Shown: piece by piece, positions 51,919 to 60,102 of the stretch | Numbering within the stretch: position 1 is the first letter of the stretch | Layout of the letters: the number at the start of each line of letters is the position of its first letter | Position numbers and translations under genes: made by a program | The notes under the pieces: model-generated | Told to the model about the DNA's origin: nothing | The model's database searches: none | The model's input: only the letters and a program-made list of their open reading frames with translations | Origin: Micavibrio sp. UBA6929 | GTDB taxonomy: Bacteria > Pseudomonadota > Alphaproteobacteria > Micavibrionales > Micavibrionaceae | Length of the DNA: 64,000 bases | Assembly (NCBI GenBank): GCA_002448815.1 | Contig: DKAJ01000008.1 | Location: 13,166-77,165 of the forward strand | Reading direction: 5' to 3'

Positions 51919-51941
51919 CAAAAAGAGAAAAGGATGACCGT

Positions 51942-52415
51942 ATGACAGTAAAAAATACTTATCGAGCAAGCCATGGCGTTGAAAATGCTGAGCCTTTTCT
52001 TTGTGCGCAGGATGCATGGTTTTGGTTTATTGACGCGCAAGAGGCACGTAATGCTGGCGCGCGTTTGGTTAAGGGGATGCGCAGGCGCGAGCGACCATGC
52101 GAACCTGTGGATATATTAAATGTGCTCGACCGCCTGTATCGGGCGCGCAAAGTGCAGCGCGATCATTTGTTGGTTTTACGTCATTATGGCCGCCGTAAAA
52201 TGGCGCCTGATGCGCGCCGTGCCAAGGAAAAGCGAGCCGCTTTCCTTTGGGGGCAGGCGATGCAGGTCTTAGAGGTCGCTTTGATTGACAAAGGTATTGT
52301 TGAGGGGGCGCGCCTCTCTGAAAATAATTCGATTTGGTCGGGAATTCCGATTGCCGAGCTATCACGTCTAAGCCGTAATGAACTTTTAAGCGCAGGAGAA
52401 TATTCATGCAGATAA
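51942..52415 (+). CDS. Phage-associated protein of unknown function (first gene of the module)
   Basis: The 157-aa basic protein has DAWFWFIDAQEARNAGARLV near the N-terminus, RERPCEPVDILNVLDRLYRA and AAFLWGQAMQVLEVALIDKG. Similar short helical proteins start late-gene blocks in alphaproteobacterial prophages, from my recollection of such regions. A regulatory or DNA-binding role is possible, but I see no diagnostic motif. AAAAGGATG precedes the ATG, and the 3' end overlaps the next gene by 10 bp. Confidence 0.6.
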   Translation: MTVKNTYRASHGVENAEPFLCAQDAWFWFIDAQEARNAGARLVKGMRRRERPCEPVDILNVLDRLYRARKVQRDHLLVLRHYGRRKMAPDARRAKEKRAAFLWGQAMQVLEVALIDKGIVEGARLSENNSIWSGIPIAELSRLSRNELLSAGEYSCR

Positions 52416-52873
52416 CGCCAAATTATATTTCACCATCTTTGTTGCAACAAGTGTCCTCACCAAAGGTTCAACGCGCATGGGTTGTCTTTTCTGGGCAGAC
52501 GGATTTGCCGTGGCTTCGTTTGTTTAAAAAGGGGTTTCGTCATTGTTATGTTTTGATTAATGACGGCGATCATTGGATTTCGGTCGATCCGCTATCGTGT
52601 CATACCGAGGTTATGGTCCACCATATTGCGCCAGCCTTCGATTTGCCGGGGTGGTTGCGTTCACGCAATTTGACGGTGGTGCCCGCGCGCATTGCCCCGC
52701 AAACGCAAAGTGCGCCTTGGTTTGCGCATAGCTGCGTTGAGGTGGTGAAGCGTATTTTGGGGTTGCATGATTTTTGGGTGATGACACCGCATCAGCTTTA
52801 TAAGCGATTAACGCAGGATAGGCCTGCTGTGGCGGGCGGTTCAGTGCCGTTTGCAGGTCTGCGCGCCGCGTAG
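52406..52873 (+). CDS. Phage-associated protein with a possible permuted papain-like fold
   Basis: The 155-aa protein has AWVVFSGQTDLPWLRLFKKG, RHCYVLINDGDHWISVDPLS and a later SCVEVVKRILGLHDFWVMTP. His in RHC and Cys in HSCVEVV would fit a permuted NlpC/P60 or LRAT-like arrangement with His before Cys. A peptidoglycan or virion-associated peptidase role is therefore possible but unproven. It has no signal peptide. The gene overlaps its upstream neighbour and lies 38 bp before the next gene. Confidence 0.55.
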   Translation: MQITPNYISPSLLQQVSSPKVQRAWVVFSGQTDLPWLRLFKKGFRHCYVLINDGDHWISVDPLSCHTEVMVHHIAPAFDLPGWLRSRNLTVVPARIAPQTQSAPWFAHSCVEVVKRILGLHDFWVMTPHQLYKRLTQDRPAVAGGSVPFAGLRAA

Positions 52874-52910
52874 AGTTTTTAATATATCAATTATATAAGG
52901 AGATTTGACT

Positions 52911-53165
52911 ATGGGGGGAATATCAAGTGGCCCGCGTACGACGCCGGTGACCTACGTTGTTCAGCAACCAACAGTGTCGCAAACCAGTGAAAGCACAGAC
53001 AGTGCGGCCGAGAGCGCATCTGATGAAACGACCGCCAGCGAAGTGCGCAGTGATGATTTGCTTCGCCGTCAGCGCGGCCGCGGCGGAACAGTCGGCGGTG
53101 CAGATTTTACGCCAAACGCGCGTTGGGTCGGTTGTCGATCGTCATATTCCGCCGGTGAATGTTGA
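52911..53165 (+). pseudogene. Truncated small phage structural protein (5' part)
   Basis: From the ATG at 52911 (AAGGAG ribosome site) the frame gives 84 residues: a Ser/Thr/Glu-rich N-terminus then SDDLLRRQRGRGGTVG. In related phages a protein of this kind continues with a short conserved tail, judging from memory of such loci. Here the frame runs into sequence that belongs to the next gene in another frame and stops at 53163-53165. This points to a deletion that removed the end of this gene, with the junction near 53085-53110. Confidence 0.5.
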
Positions 53166-54015
53166 TGGTGCGACGCTGTATGTTGCGCGTAACAAGCAAC
53201 AGGTGCAGGAATTTTTGTATACCGATCTTGAGCAAGCCTATCAGTCAACGGATTTGGCGTTGCTGTCGCCTCATATGGTAGAAGATCCGCAGGATATGGA
53301 TTACGACCCGCGCAGGCGGCTGTTGTTTATTGTGCGCGGTGATGGACGTTTTGCGGCGCTGACGGTGTTTCGCGCGGAAAAGGTTGCGGCGTGGACGCTG
53401 CATGAAACGGATGGGGCTGTGCGCTCGGTCGCGGTTGTGGGGGATACGGTTTATCTGCTGACGCAGCGCGGCGCAGATTACATCGTGCAGCAATTCGATG
53501 ATGATTTGCATATGGATTTGGCCTTGGCGGGGCAGGTTGAAACGCCTGCGAGCGCGTGGAGCGGCCTTGACCACCTAGAGGGGCAAAGCGTTAGCATTGT
53601 TGCCGATGGGCTGCCTCTTCCAGATCAGGTTGTGACGGATGGGAGGATTACCTTATCCGCGCCAGCCAGTGACGTGCAGGTCGGGGTGAGCTTTACGCAT
53701 CAGATTAAGCCTTTGCCGCCTAATGATGTTGGCGCGCCAGGCGGCGGGCGGCGTGTGCGCTTGGTGAAGCTGGACTTGCGACTTCAGGACACAGCGGCGC
53801 TGCGCCTTGATACGGGGCAGGGTTTGCGCGATATAGCGCTAAGCGATGTGGGGGGCAATCTTGATACGCGGCCCCCACGCATCAGTGGTGATATCACGGT
53901 GCGGGCGCTGGGCTGGGCGCATGATAAAACGCAGGCTCTTTGGCGGATCGAACAAGACGCGCCGCTTTCTTTTTCACTTCTTTCAGTAACAACGCAGATA
54001 AAGGTAAATGACTAA
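53101..54015 (+). pseudogene. C-terminal part of a phage tail-tube (gp12-like) protein
   Basis: The frame (304 codons) carries ILRQTRVGSVVDRHIPPVNV, VEDPQDMDYDPRRRLLFIVR, AAWTLHETDGAVRSVAVVGD and WSGLDHLEGQSVSIVADGLP. This is the pattern of the middle and C-terminal part of large podovirus tail-tube proteins and E1-FCCH-like segments. The usual N-terminal half is missing and there is no good start codon; upstream starts in this frame (a TTG at 52957) give unrelated sequence. The stop overlaps the next ATG (TAATG at 54015), so the C-terminal part may still be translated by coupling or by internal initiation. Confidence 0.6.
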
Positions 54016-54515
54016 TGGCAGGATTACAGGCATTCGGGCAGATGTTGCCCGTATTAACAACGACGCTGGGGGCGGCGCAAACCGTCTATAGTGCGATTGA
54101 TACAATTCAGGATTTAACGCAATCATCACGCAGCGAGGATTTGGCGCTGAGCCAACTGCGCGAGCAGCAATCCTTGCAGGCGCAGCAGCTTGCCCAGCAA
54201 AGCGCATTGAAGCAGCAAGAAATTGCACTGAGCAGTGCGCAGGCAGAAGAAGACCGCCTGAGCGCCTTGCGCCGTGCGGTGGCGTCGCAGCGTGCCTCGT
54301 TCGGGGCGAGCGGCGTGAGCAGCGGCAATGGTGGCTCGTCCGAGGCGGTGTTGCTGGGGCTGTTTGAGGAAAGCGAGGATGAACGCACACAGCGCGAGCA
54401 ATCAGATGCGCTCAAGCTTCAGGCGCTGGAGCAAAATCAAGCGCAGAGCAAATCGCTTAATCTGCTTCAGGCCACGCAGCTGGCGGAAAAGCAGTCCTTG
54501 AATAACTTGTTTTAA
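54015..54515 (+). CDS. Internal virion (gp14-like) coiled-coil protein
   Basis: The 166-aa protein has a short hydrophobic start (AGLQAFGQMLPVLTTTLGAA), a Gln-rich coiled coil (about 45-95) and RASFGASGVSSGNGGSSEAVLLGL (discontinuous signature: R-A-x-F-G-x-x-G). That signature is seen in short internal virion/ejection proteins of alphaproteobacterial podovirus-like prophages. It is coupled to the tail gene upstream. T7 gp14 is the nearest functional analogue; assignment rests on form and order. Confidence 0.55.
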   Translation: MAGLQAFGQMLPVLTTTLGAAQTVYSAIDTIQDLTQSSRSEDLALSQLREQQSLQAQQLAQQSALKQQEIALSSAQAEEDRLSALRRAVASQRASFGASGVSSGNGGSSEAVLLGLFEESEDERTQREQSDALKLQALEQNQAQSKSLNLLQATQLAEKQSLNNLF

Positions 54516-54550
54516 ATTTTTGAGCCTTCTCTTATAGAAAGGATTTTACG

Positions 54551-56581
54551 ATGCCCGAGCATATTAAAATGCCAGCCATCGTGCCCTTGGTGCGTTATGT
54601 CGCCGATGGGGTGCGTACGGCTTTTGCCTATAGTTTTCCGATTTTCGCAAGCGAGGATCTGTCCGTTTATATTGATGGCGCACGCCAGATCAGCAGTTTT
54701 ACCATTGATGGGGCGGGTGAAACCGCCGGCGGTTATGTGACCTTTGATGCGCCGCCAGCCGAGGGCGCGGTTGTGACGTTAGAGCGCTTTTTGTCGATCG
54801 AGCGCATTAGCGATTTTATCCAAGGCGGTGATTTTTCCGCGCAAAGCATTAATAACGAGCTTGATTATCTGGTTGCGGCCTTGCAACAGGTCGCGCGCGA
54901 AAATGATGCGATGCTGCGTTATGATGACCATGAAGCACCTGCGCAAGTCGTTTTGCCGCACAAGGCTGCACGCGCGGGGAAGGCGCTGGGCTTTGATATG
55001 GATGGTCATCCGGTGGCGGTGTCTTTGGATGGTGCGATGGCGGCGCCTGATTATACCGTGTCTGGTGCGGGCGGGGCGCTGCGCAGTATGCATCACAAGT
55101 TTTCTGATTGCATTTCGGTGAAGGATTTTGGCGCGCTCGGCGATGGTTTAAACGATGACACGCTTGCGTTTCAGCAGGCCTTGAGCGCGCATCAGGCCAT
55201 CTTTGTGCCAGCGGGGAGCTATTTAATTACAGATACGATTGCCCTGCGCGAGGGGCAGAGCTTGCACGGTGTGGGCGCGGCGTCACGCCTGAAATGCGCG
55301 AGTAATAGTTTTACTGCGCTGATGCTGGTTGGCGGGTTTATCAGTGTGCAATCGCTTGCGATTGATGGCGGTTTGAACGGTGTTTTGTTGCGCGGGCAAG
55401 ATAGTGCGTGCGTACAAAATGCGCTGGTGGATGTGCAGATTATTGGCGCGCAAAATGGTCTTGTTCTGGATGGTTATACGGATACGGCCAAGCCGTGTTA
55501 TTGGAACAGTTTTACCCGCGTTTTGGTCGAACAACCAACCGTAAACGGCGTGCATCTTATGCGCAGTGGCGCAGGTGATACGCCAAATGCCAATCGCTTT
55601 TACGGGGTGCGTGTTTTCTCCAAAGGGGCGCTGACATCAGGGAGCGGTTTTTATGTCGAAGAAGGCGCGCTGAATAATGCCTTTGTTGATTGCGAGAGTA
55701 ACGTCAACGGCGCATCGGCGCAGAGCTGCTTTCGTGTGGGCGGCGGTGCATCGAATGTGATGATTGTGAACCTGCTGTGCGAGAGTAATAATCTGGTGTC
55801 CAATTTAAAATTGGATGCGGGATCGCAAGATACGTTTGTGATGAATTTAACCGCTACCAGTGACGGCGCCGCGATCGAGGATTTGTCCGGCGGAGCGTAT
55901 AATGCGGTTAATGCAGGATACCCTGAGAAAAATACCCTGCGTAAGACAAGCATTACTGATTTGACGGCGGGGCTTATGCGCTATGAAACGCGGTATATTG
56001 ATACGGCAGGATCCCATGATTTGGATCTGTCGGTCAGTGTGAATATCGTAAACGCGATTAATGGCGCGATTACTGTGAATTTGCCGCAGGCGGCGCTTGA
56101 GAATAATGGCGCGGTGATGACGGTGAAAAAGGTCGATCAAAGCGATCATATCGTAACGCTGGATGAAAATGGCGGTGATGGCGCCGATGGTATTGCGGTG
56201 CTGCTGGGTGAGCATAATGACTATGTCACGGTGATTTCCAATGGCGCGGCGTGGTATGTGATTGCCTCGAACAGGGCGCCAGGGTCAACGCGCTATATTG
56301 ATGCATCAGGCACGGTGGATATTGATATGGCCGTGGATACGTATCTGGTGTCGAGCTATAACGGCGCGCTGATTACTCGATTGCCGCCTGCCAATGCGGC
56401 CGAGGCGATAGGCCGCGTGATTACCTTGAAAAAGACTGACCCATCATCCAACGCCGTCACCGTGACCGAGCAAGGCGGCGCAGGGCCGGATTTGTCCTCA
56501 CAGGTTCTGGCCACGCAATTTGACGCCATTACGGTCGTGTCCAACGGGGCGCAGTGGTATGTGCTGTCGCGCTATCCGTAA
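54551..56581 (+). CDS. Phage tail fibre with a T7-type N-terminus and a pectate-lyase-like domain
   Basis: The 676-aa protein has a T7 tail-fibre N-terminal domain (about 8-125: RYVADGVRTAFAYSFPIFAS, VVTLERFLSIERISDF and FSAQSINNELDYLVAALQQV) that would join the tail. A pectate_lyase_3-type beta-helix follows (about 190-440), starting VKDFGALGDGLNDDTLAFQQ. The C-terminal part has two tandem repeats of about 95 residues (about 482-578 and 580-676), each starting RYIDT/RYIDA and ending VISNGAAWYVI/VVSNGAQWYVL. It likely binds and degrades a surface polysaccharide. AAAGGA precedes the ATG. No frame damage. Confidence 0.85.
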   Translation: MPEHIKMPAIVPLVRYVADGVRTAFAYSFPIFASEDLSVYIDGARQISSFTIDGAGETAGGYVTFDAPPAEGAVVTLERFLSIERISDFIQGGDFSAQSINNELDYLVAALQQVARENDAMLRYDDHEAPAQVVLPHKAARAGKALGFDMDGHPVAVSLDGAMAAPDYTVSGAGGALRSMHHKFSDCISVKDFGALGDGLNDDTLAFQQALSAHQAIFVPAGSYLITDTIALREGQSLHGVGAASRLKCASNSFTALMLVGGFISVQSLAIDGGLNGVLLRGQDSACVQNALVDVQIIGAQNGLVLDGYTDTAKPCYWNSFTRVLVEQPTVNGVHLMRSGAGDTPNANRFYGVRVFSKGALTSGSGFYVEEGALNNAFVDCESNVNGASAQSCFRVGGGASNVMIVNLLCESNNLVSNLKLDAGSQDTFVMNLTATSDGAAIEDLSGGAYNAVNAGYPEKNTLRKTSITDLTAGLMRYETRYIDTAGSHDLDLSVSVNIVNAINGAITVNLPQAALENNGAVMTVKKVDQSDHIVTLDENGGDGADGIAVLLGEHNDYVTVISNGAAWYVIASNRAPGSTRYIDASGTVDIDMAVDTYLVSSYNGALITRLPPANAAEAIGRVITLKKTDPSSNAVTVTEQGGAGPDLSSQVLATQFDAITVVSNGAQWYVLSRYP

Positions 56582-56613
56582 TAATTTCATGATGTTTTAT
56601 AAAAGGAGGTTTT

Positions 56614-56925
56614 ATGTCCTCAATGACCCTACATGGGCAATCCAAAAAAGAGATTGCCGAAGCCCTGCCGCGGGCGATTAAGACGGCGCTCCTGTCTTAT
56701 CAGCGGTTCACCGCCGAGGAAGCCAGTGAAGATGCCAAAAGTTTCAAGGCGCATCACGATGCCTGCAAAGTGGCGATCGCGCATATTGAGCTTTTGATTA
56801 AGTTAACCCAATGGGTTGGCGAGGATGCCGCGCGTGAAGGCGTTGACGACGCCCTGATGAGCCAAATGATCGCCAGCGCACAAGAAATTCAACGATACGA
56901 GGATAAATATGCCAATAAAGAATAA
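56614..56925 (+). CDS. Small phage protein, possible small terminase
   Basis: The 103-aa helical protein has ALPRAIKTALLSYQRFTAEE and CKVAIAHIELLIKLTQWVGE. It sits between the tail fibre and the large terminase, the place of the small terminase (gp18) in T7-like phages, which also fits its size. I cannot show a DNA-binding motif, so the role is from order. AAAGGAGG precedes the ATG, and it overlaps the next gene by 17 bp. Confidence 0.45.
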   Translation: MSSMTLHGQSKKEIAEALPRAIKTALLSYQRFTAEEASEDAKSFKAHHDACKVAIAHIELLIKLTQWVGEDAAREGVDDALMSQMIASAQEIQRYEDKYANKE

Positions 56926-57490
56926 AAACCAATTATTTGGATCTGGGTTTGGTCAATTGGCTGAGCATGTGGATGCGACAGGACGCATTGTTAAGGATGA
57001 TGTTGTTGAGGATCTGGAGTTAATGCTGCCATCACATGATCTTGTTGATCAAGAGCAACTAGAAAAACATTTGCGCTATAATCGTTTTGAAGGCGGTGGA
57101 GATGTGCGTAGCTTTTTGCAGTTTGGTTTTGAGCCTAAAAAGATTGCGGAACAAGCAAAACAAGTAGCGAAGGAAAGGTTTCGATTTCAACGAGGGGTCA
57201 ATGATGAAAGTGATGCTTTCCGACATGCGTTAGGTAGTTACCTTATGACGAAGAGATATGGTGCGGTGGAGGCTAAAAAAATATTGGATGGACATGAGCG
57301 TGCTCCTGGATTTCGTTCGAAATCCCTTAGTAAAGATGGTGCAGTTCTTCAAGACTTGTATAATAATAAAATAGGAATGGAAGCAGCGGTTGATCCTAAA
57401 AATCGTGACAAGGATCCGGTGGATGTGATTCAAGAATTATATGAGAAGCGTAAGCTTCAGACGCGACCTTTTCGTTTGAAACGTAAGTAG
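56909..57490 (+). CDS. Putative toxin-like cargo protein (DUF6973-like)
   Basis: The 193-aa product is basic at both ends and has a core (about 98-160) with NDESDAFRHALGSYLMTKRY, then DGHE and QDLYNNKIG. This order of N/D-A-F-R-H-A, D-x-H-E and D-L-x-N-N matches a domain (DUF6973) seen on polymorphic toxins and phage-linked effectors. Activity is unknown; the His, Glu and Asn residues may be catalytic. The gene is visibly richer in A/T than its neighbours. GAGG stands seven bases before the ATG. A small membrane protein gene is convergent, overlapping by 34 bp. Confidence 0.6.
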   Translation: MPIKNKNQLFGSGFGQLAEHVDATGRIVKDDVVEDLELMLPSHDLVDQEQLEKHLRYNRFEGGGDVRSFLQFGFEPKKIAEQAKQVAKERFRFQRGVNDESDAFRHALGSYLMTKRYGAVEAKKILDGHERAPGFRSKSLSKDGAVLQDLYNNKIGMEAAVDPKNRDKDPVDVIQELYEKRKLQTRPFRLKRK

Positions 57491-57756
57491 AGCAAATAGG
57501 GGAGGGGGGCAAATGTGGTGATGGTGAGGATGATGATCAGTGTAATAGACTGTGCATAGGTGCGTAATTTGTAGCTATCTAGTTCCTCGGCTGGGACGTC
57601 CCAACTGATCATTTCAAGGGCTGCGGCAGGATTATAATGAAAGACTGCGGTAAACCATAAATAAGCGTGAAAACCTGTCCAAATTAAGGATGCGATAAAG
57701 AAGGATTTCCAGTGTTTTTGTAAGACATGTGTATATGCTGTTTTTGCGTTGCTCAT
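57457..57756 (-). CDS. Small membrane protein, possible immunity partner
   Basis: This 99-aa product on the minus strand has two hydrophobic helices (FFIASLIWTGFHAYLWFTAV at about 19-38 and ITLIIILTITTFAPLPYLLY at about 71-90), separated by an acidic loop (DVPAEELDSYKLR), with a basic tail. It is the only minus-strand gene in the module and overlaps the toxin-like gene's 3' end. Pairing and membrane form suggest immunity, but this is inference. Base composition is as AT-rich as the toxin-like gene, so the two probably entered together. Confidence 0.5.
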   Translation of the reverse strand: MSNAKTAYTHVLQKHWKSFFIASLIWTGFHAYLWFTAVFHYNPAAALEMISWDVPAEELDSYKLRTYAQSITLIIILTITTFAPLPYLLYLRFKRKGRV

Positions 57757-57899
57757 GGCTGTCCAATCTTATTTATGTGCGTATTACGTGTATGAAAGAG
57801 CGTTTAACCATAGGTTGATGTTAGCGCGTGCTAGGCGGAAAAGAAACAGAATTATCGCATGTGCGCCTTGGGTGTTTAGGTTTTGTATTGTGTGTTGTG

Positions 57900-57930
57900 C
57901 CTCCTTCGGTTGTGAAGGTGGCATTTTTTA
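57900..57930 (+). terminator. Hairpin with T-run before the large terminase gene
   Basis: CCTCCTTC and GAAGGTGG (7 of 8 pairs) enclose GGTTGT and are followed by CA and six T residues. It lies 21 bp before the terL ATG and reads as a terminator on the plus strand, which would separate the cargo from terL. Confidence 0.6.
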
Positions 57931-57950
57931 TATTTAAGGGAAAAATCGTT

Positions 57951-59420
57951 ATGAGCTATTTCAGTAAGCCCATTGAAAAAATGGGTTCGACAAGCATTAC
58001 GCATGCGGATTTTAAATTGTTTTTGGCGCTGTGGAATCAGGGGCAAAATTTAAAGACACCTGATTTGCATTTCCGCATTGCGCAGTGGCTGGAATATAGT
58101 TGGGAGCGCGGGGATAAAAGCCTGCTTTTGATGGTGTTTCGCTCGGCAGGGAAAAGCACGTTAATGGGGCTGTTTTGTGCGTGGTTGCTGTATCGTGATC
58201 GGAATTTGCGGATGCTGGTGTTGGCAGCGGATCAGGCGCTGGCGGGGAAGATGGTGCGCAATGTAAAGCGCGTGATCGAACGGCATCCTTTATGTGAGGG
58301 GATGCGTCCGAAAAATCCTGATCAATGGGCGTCGGATCGCTTTACGGTGCGCCGCGGGCTTGAGCTTCGCGATCCGTCGATGCTGGCGCGCGGGGTGCAG
58401 GCAAACCTGACGGGGAGCCGTGCTGATCTGGTGATTTGTGATGATGTTGAGGTTCCCAATACCTGTGATAGCGCGGACAAGCGCGCTGATCTGCGCGAAA
58501 AATTGGGCGAGCTCTCGTTTATTTTGGTGCCTGGCGGTACGCAGATTTATATCGGCACGCCGCATCATTATTTTTCGATTTATGCACGCGAGGCACGCCA
58601 TGAAATTGGTGAGGATGCACCGTTTCTTAACGGGTTCAAGCGTTTAGAAGTGCCTGTTTTGGATGCGCAGGGGCAAAGCGCATGGCCTGATCGCTTTTCC
58701 TTAGCGCAGCTCAAGAATATGCGCGCGCATAGCGGGCCAGCCAAGTTTAATTCGCAAATGATGCTGCGCCCGACCAATATTGCCGAGGGACGCTTGAACC
58801 CCGATTTGTTGCATTTTTATGATACCAAGGCGCATTACAGCCGCATTTTAAACCGTCTAGAAATTGGCGAGACACAAATGGTCGGCGCGTCGGCCTATTG
58901 GGATCCTGCCTTTGGCAGTGCGAAGGGCGATCACTCGGTCGTGGCGATCGTGTTCGAGGATGCGAAGGGCCTGAAATATCTGCACCACATTGAATATATT
59001 CGCATTACCCCTGCGGCGGAGGCGGGAGGTGAGGGCAGCGACATGGACGAAGCCACGCAGCAATGCCGCATTGTGGCGGATTTGGCGCGGCGCTTTTACT
59101 TGCCGTCGATCGCGGTTGAAATTAACGGCATTGGCCGTTTTTTGCCGGGCTTGCTGCGCAATGCGTTGGTGGCGGCGGGCGCGCCTTGCGCGGTGAAAGA
59201 GGTCGTATCTTCGCAGAAAAAAGAGGTGCGCATTCTTGAGGCCTTTGACGCGATTTTGGCGGCGAGGCGGCTTTATGCATCGGGGCAAGTGCGATCAACC
59301 CCCTTTGTGGCAGAGATGCGCGAATGGCGGCCAGAGCGCTCGCGCGGGCATGATGATGGGCTGGACGCGGTGGCAGGGGCGCTGATGCAGTCGCCTTTGA
59401 GGATTGAGCGTTTAAGCTAG
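57951..59420 (+). CDS. Phage terminase large subunit (T7 gp19-like)
   Basis: From the ATG at 57951 the product is 489 aa. The ATPase has MVFRSAGKST (Walker A, about 61-70), ADLVICDDVEVPN (Walker B, about 157-169) and a coupling region PGGTQIYIGTPHHYF. The nuclease has YWDPAFGSAKGDHS (first Asp) and RGHDDGLDAVAGALM (last Asp cluster). It matches T7-type terminases (Terminase_6-like C domain) that package DNA into heads. It has no portal or capsid genes nearby. An upstream extension of the frame to 57828 overlaps the hairpin and is rejected. Confidence 0.9.
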   Translation: MSYFSKPIEKMGSTSITHADFKLFLALWNQGQNLKTPDLHFRIAQWLEYSWERGDKSLLLMVFRSAGKSTLMGLFCAWLLYRDRNLRMLVLAADQALAGKMVRNVKRVIERHPLCEGMRPKNPDQWASDRFTVRRGLELRDPSMLARGVQANLTGSRADLVICDDVEVPNTCDSADKRADLREKLGELSFILVPGGTQIYIGTPHHYFSIYAREARHEIGEDAPFLNGFKRLEVPVLDAQGQSAWPDRFSLAQLKNMRAHSGPAKFNSQMMLRPTNIAEGRLNPDLLHFYDTKAHYSRILNRLEIGETQMVGASAYWDPAFGSAKGDHSVVAIVFEDAKGLKYLHHIEYIRITPAAEAGGEGSDMDEATQQCRIVADLARRFYLPSIAVEINGIGRFLPGLLRNALVAAGAPCAVKEVVSSQKKEVRILEAFDAILAARRLYASGQVRSTPFVAEMREWRPERSRGHDDGLDAVAGALMQSPLRIERLS

Positions 59421-59557
59421 AGGTCGCCAAGCATTATGCCTCGCAAGGGGATTTGCGCGATCTTGAGCGCCGCTTGGTGTCACATTTATTGCGCATTGAA
59501 TCGAAATTGGATGCTACGGCGTTGAAGGCCGAGGTGGCATCACAAAAACATGAATAA
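59408..59557 (+). pseudogene. Remnant of a small coiled-coil phage protein
   Basis: This frame, open from 59408 to the stop at 59555-59557, reads FKLEVAKHYASQGDLRDLER then RLVSHLLRIESKLDATALKA, a coding-like amphipathic helix found after terminases in some phages. There is no ATG or GTG, only a TTG at 59453, so the 5' end seems to be lost or read from the terL end. It is not damaged internally. Confidence 0.4.
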
Positions 59558-59582
59558 CAATTAAGAAGAGGGAGTAAAAACG

Positions 59583-60074
59583 ATGAAACAGGATAAACCA
59601 ACATTGATTGCACGTGACGGCGGTTACGTGCGCGAGGATATGAGCGAGGCCGAGTATTTTCAGGCGTTGCAGGCAGATGTGCTGGCGCGCACGATATGGG
59701 GCGAGGCACGCAATCAAGGCGATGCGGGGATGGCCGCGGTTGCCAATGTCGTGATGAACCGTGTGCGCATTTCCATGCGTGAGGGCGGCTATTGGTGGGG
59801 GCATGATGTGGTGAGTATTTGCCAAAAGCCGTATCAATTTTCGTGCTGGAACCGCAGTGATCCGAATTTTAAAAAGCTTCTCGGCGTTGATGAAGGGAAT
59901 TTGTATTTTGCAACGGCGCTGCGCCATGCGCGGCGAGCGGTGATTGGGTGCTTGCCTGATATGACCGAGGGCGCAACGCATTATCATGCCAAGGGCGTAT
60001 CACCATTTTGGGCACGCGGGGAGAAGCCTTGCTGCGTGATTGGGGATCATATTTTCTACCGCCTGACAGCATAA
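59583..60074 (+). CDS. SleB-type cell wall hydrolase (phage endolysin)
   Basis: The 163-aa protein carries a Hydrolase_2 (SleB/CwlJ) domain: LARTIWGEARNQGDAGMAAV with the catalytic Glu (Glu-41), ANVVMNRVRISMREGG, SICQKPYQFSCWN and MTEGATHYHAKGVSPFWARG. It cleaves peptidoglycan. There is no signal peptide, consistent with release through the holin that follows. GAGGGAG precedes the ATG. Confidence 0.88.
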   Translation: MKQDKPTLIARDGGYVREDMSEAEYFQALQADVLARTIWGEARNQGDAGMAAVANVVMNRVRISMREGGYWWGHDVVSICQKPYQFSCWNRSDPNFKKLLGVDEGNLYFATALRHARRAVIGCLPDMTEGATHYHAKGVSPFWARGEKPCCVIGDHIFYRLTA

Positions 60075-60102
60075 CAGCACAGTGAATGAAGGAGATGACA
60101 AG

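Noticed and set aside
52957..53100. Extension of the tail-tube frame upstream to a TTG
   Set aside because: The residues are a shadow of the Ser/Thr-rich frame from 52911, which has a strong ribosome site.
57749..57937. Short plus-strand frame of 62 codons between the membrane gene and terL
   Set aside because: No ribosome site, Cys-rich odd composition, and it overlaps the terminator hairpin.
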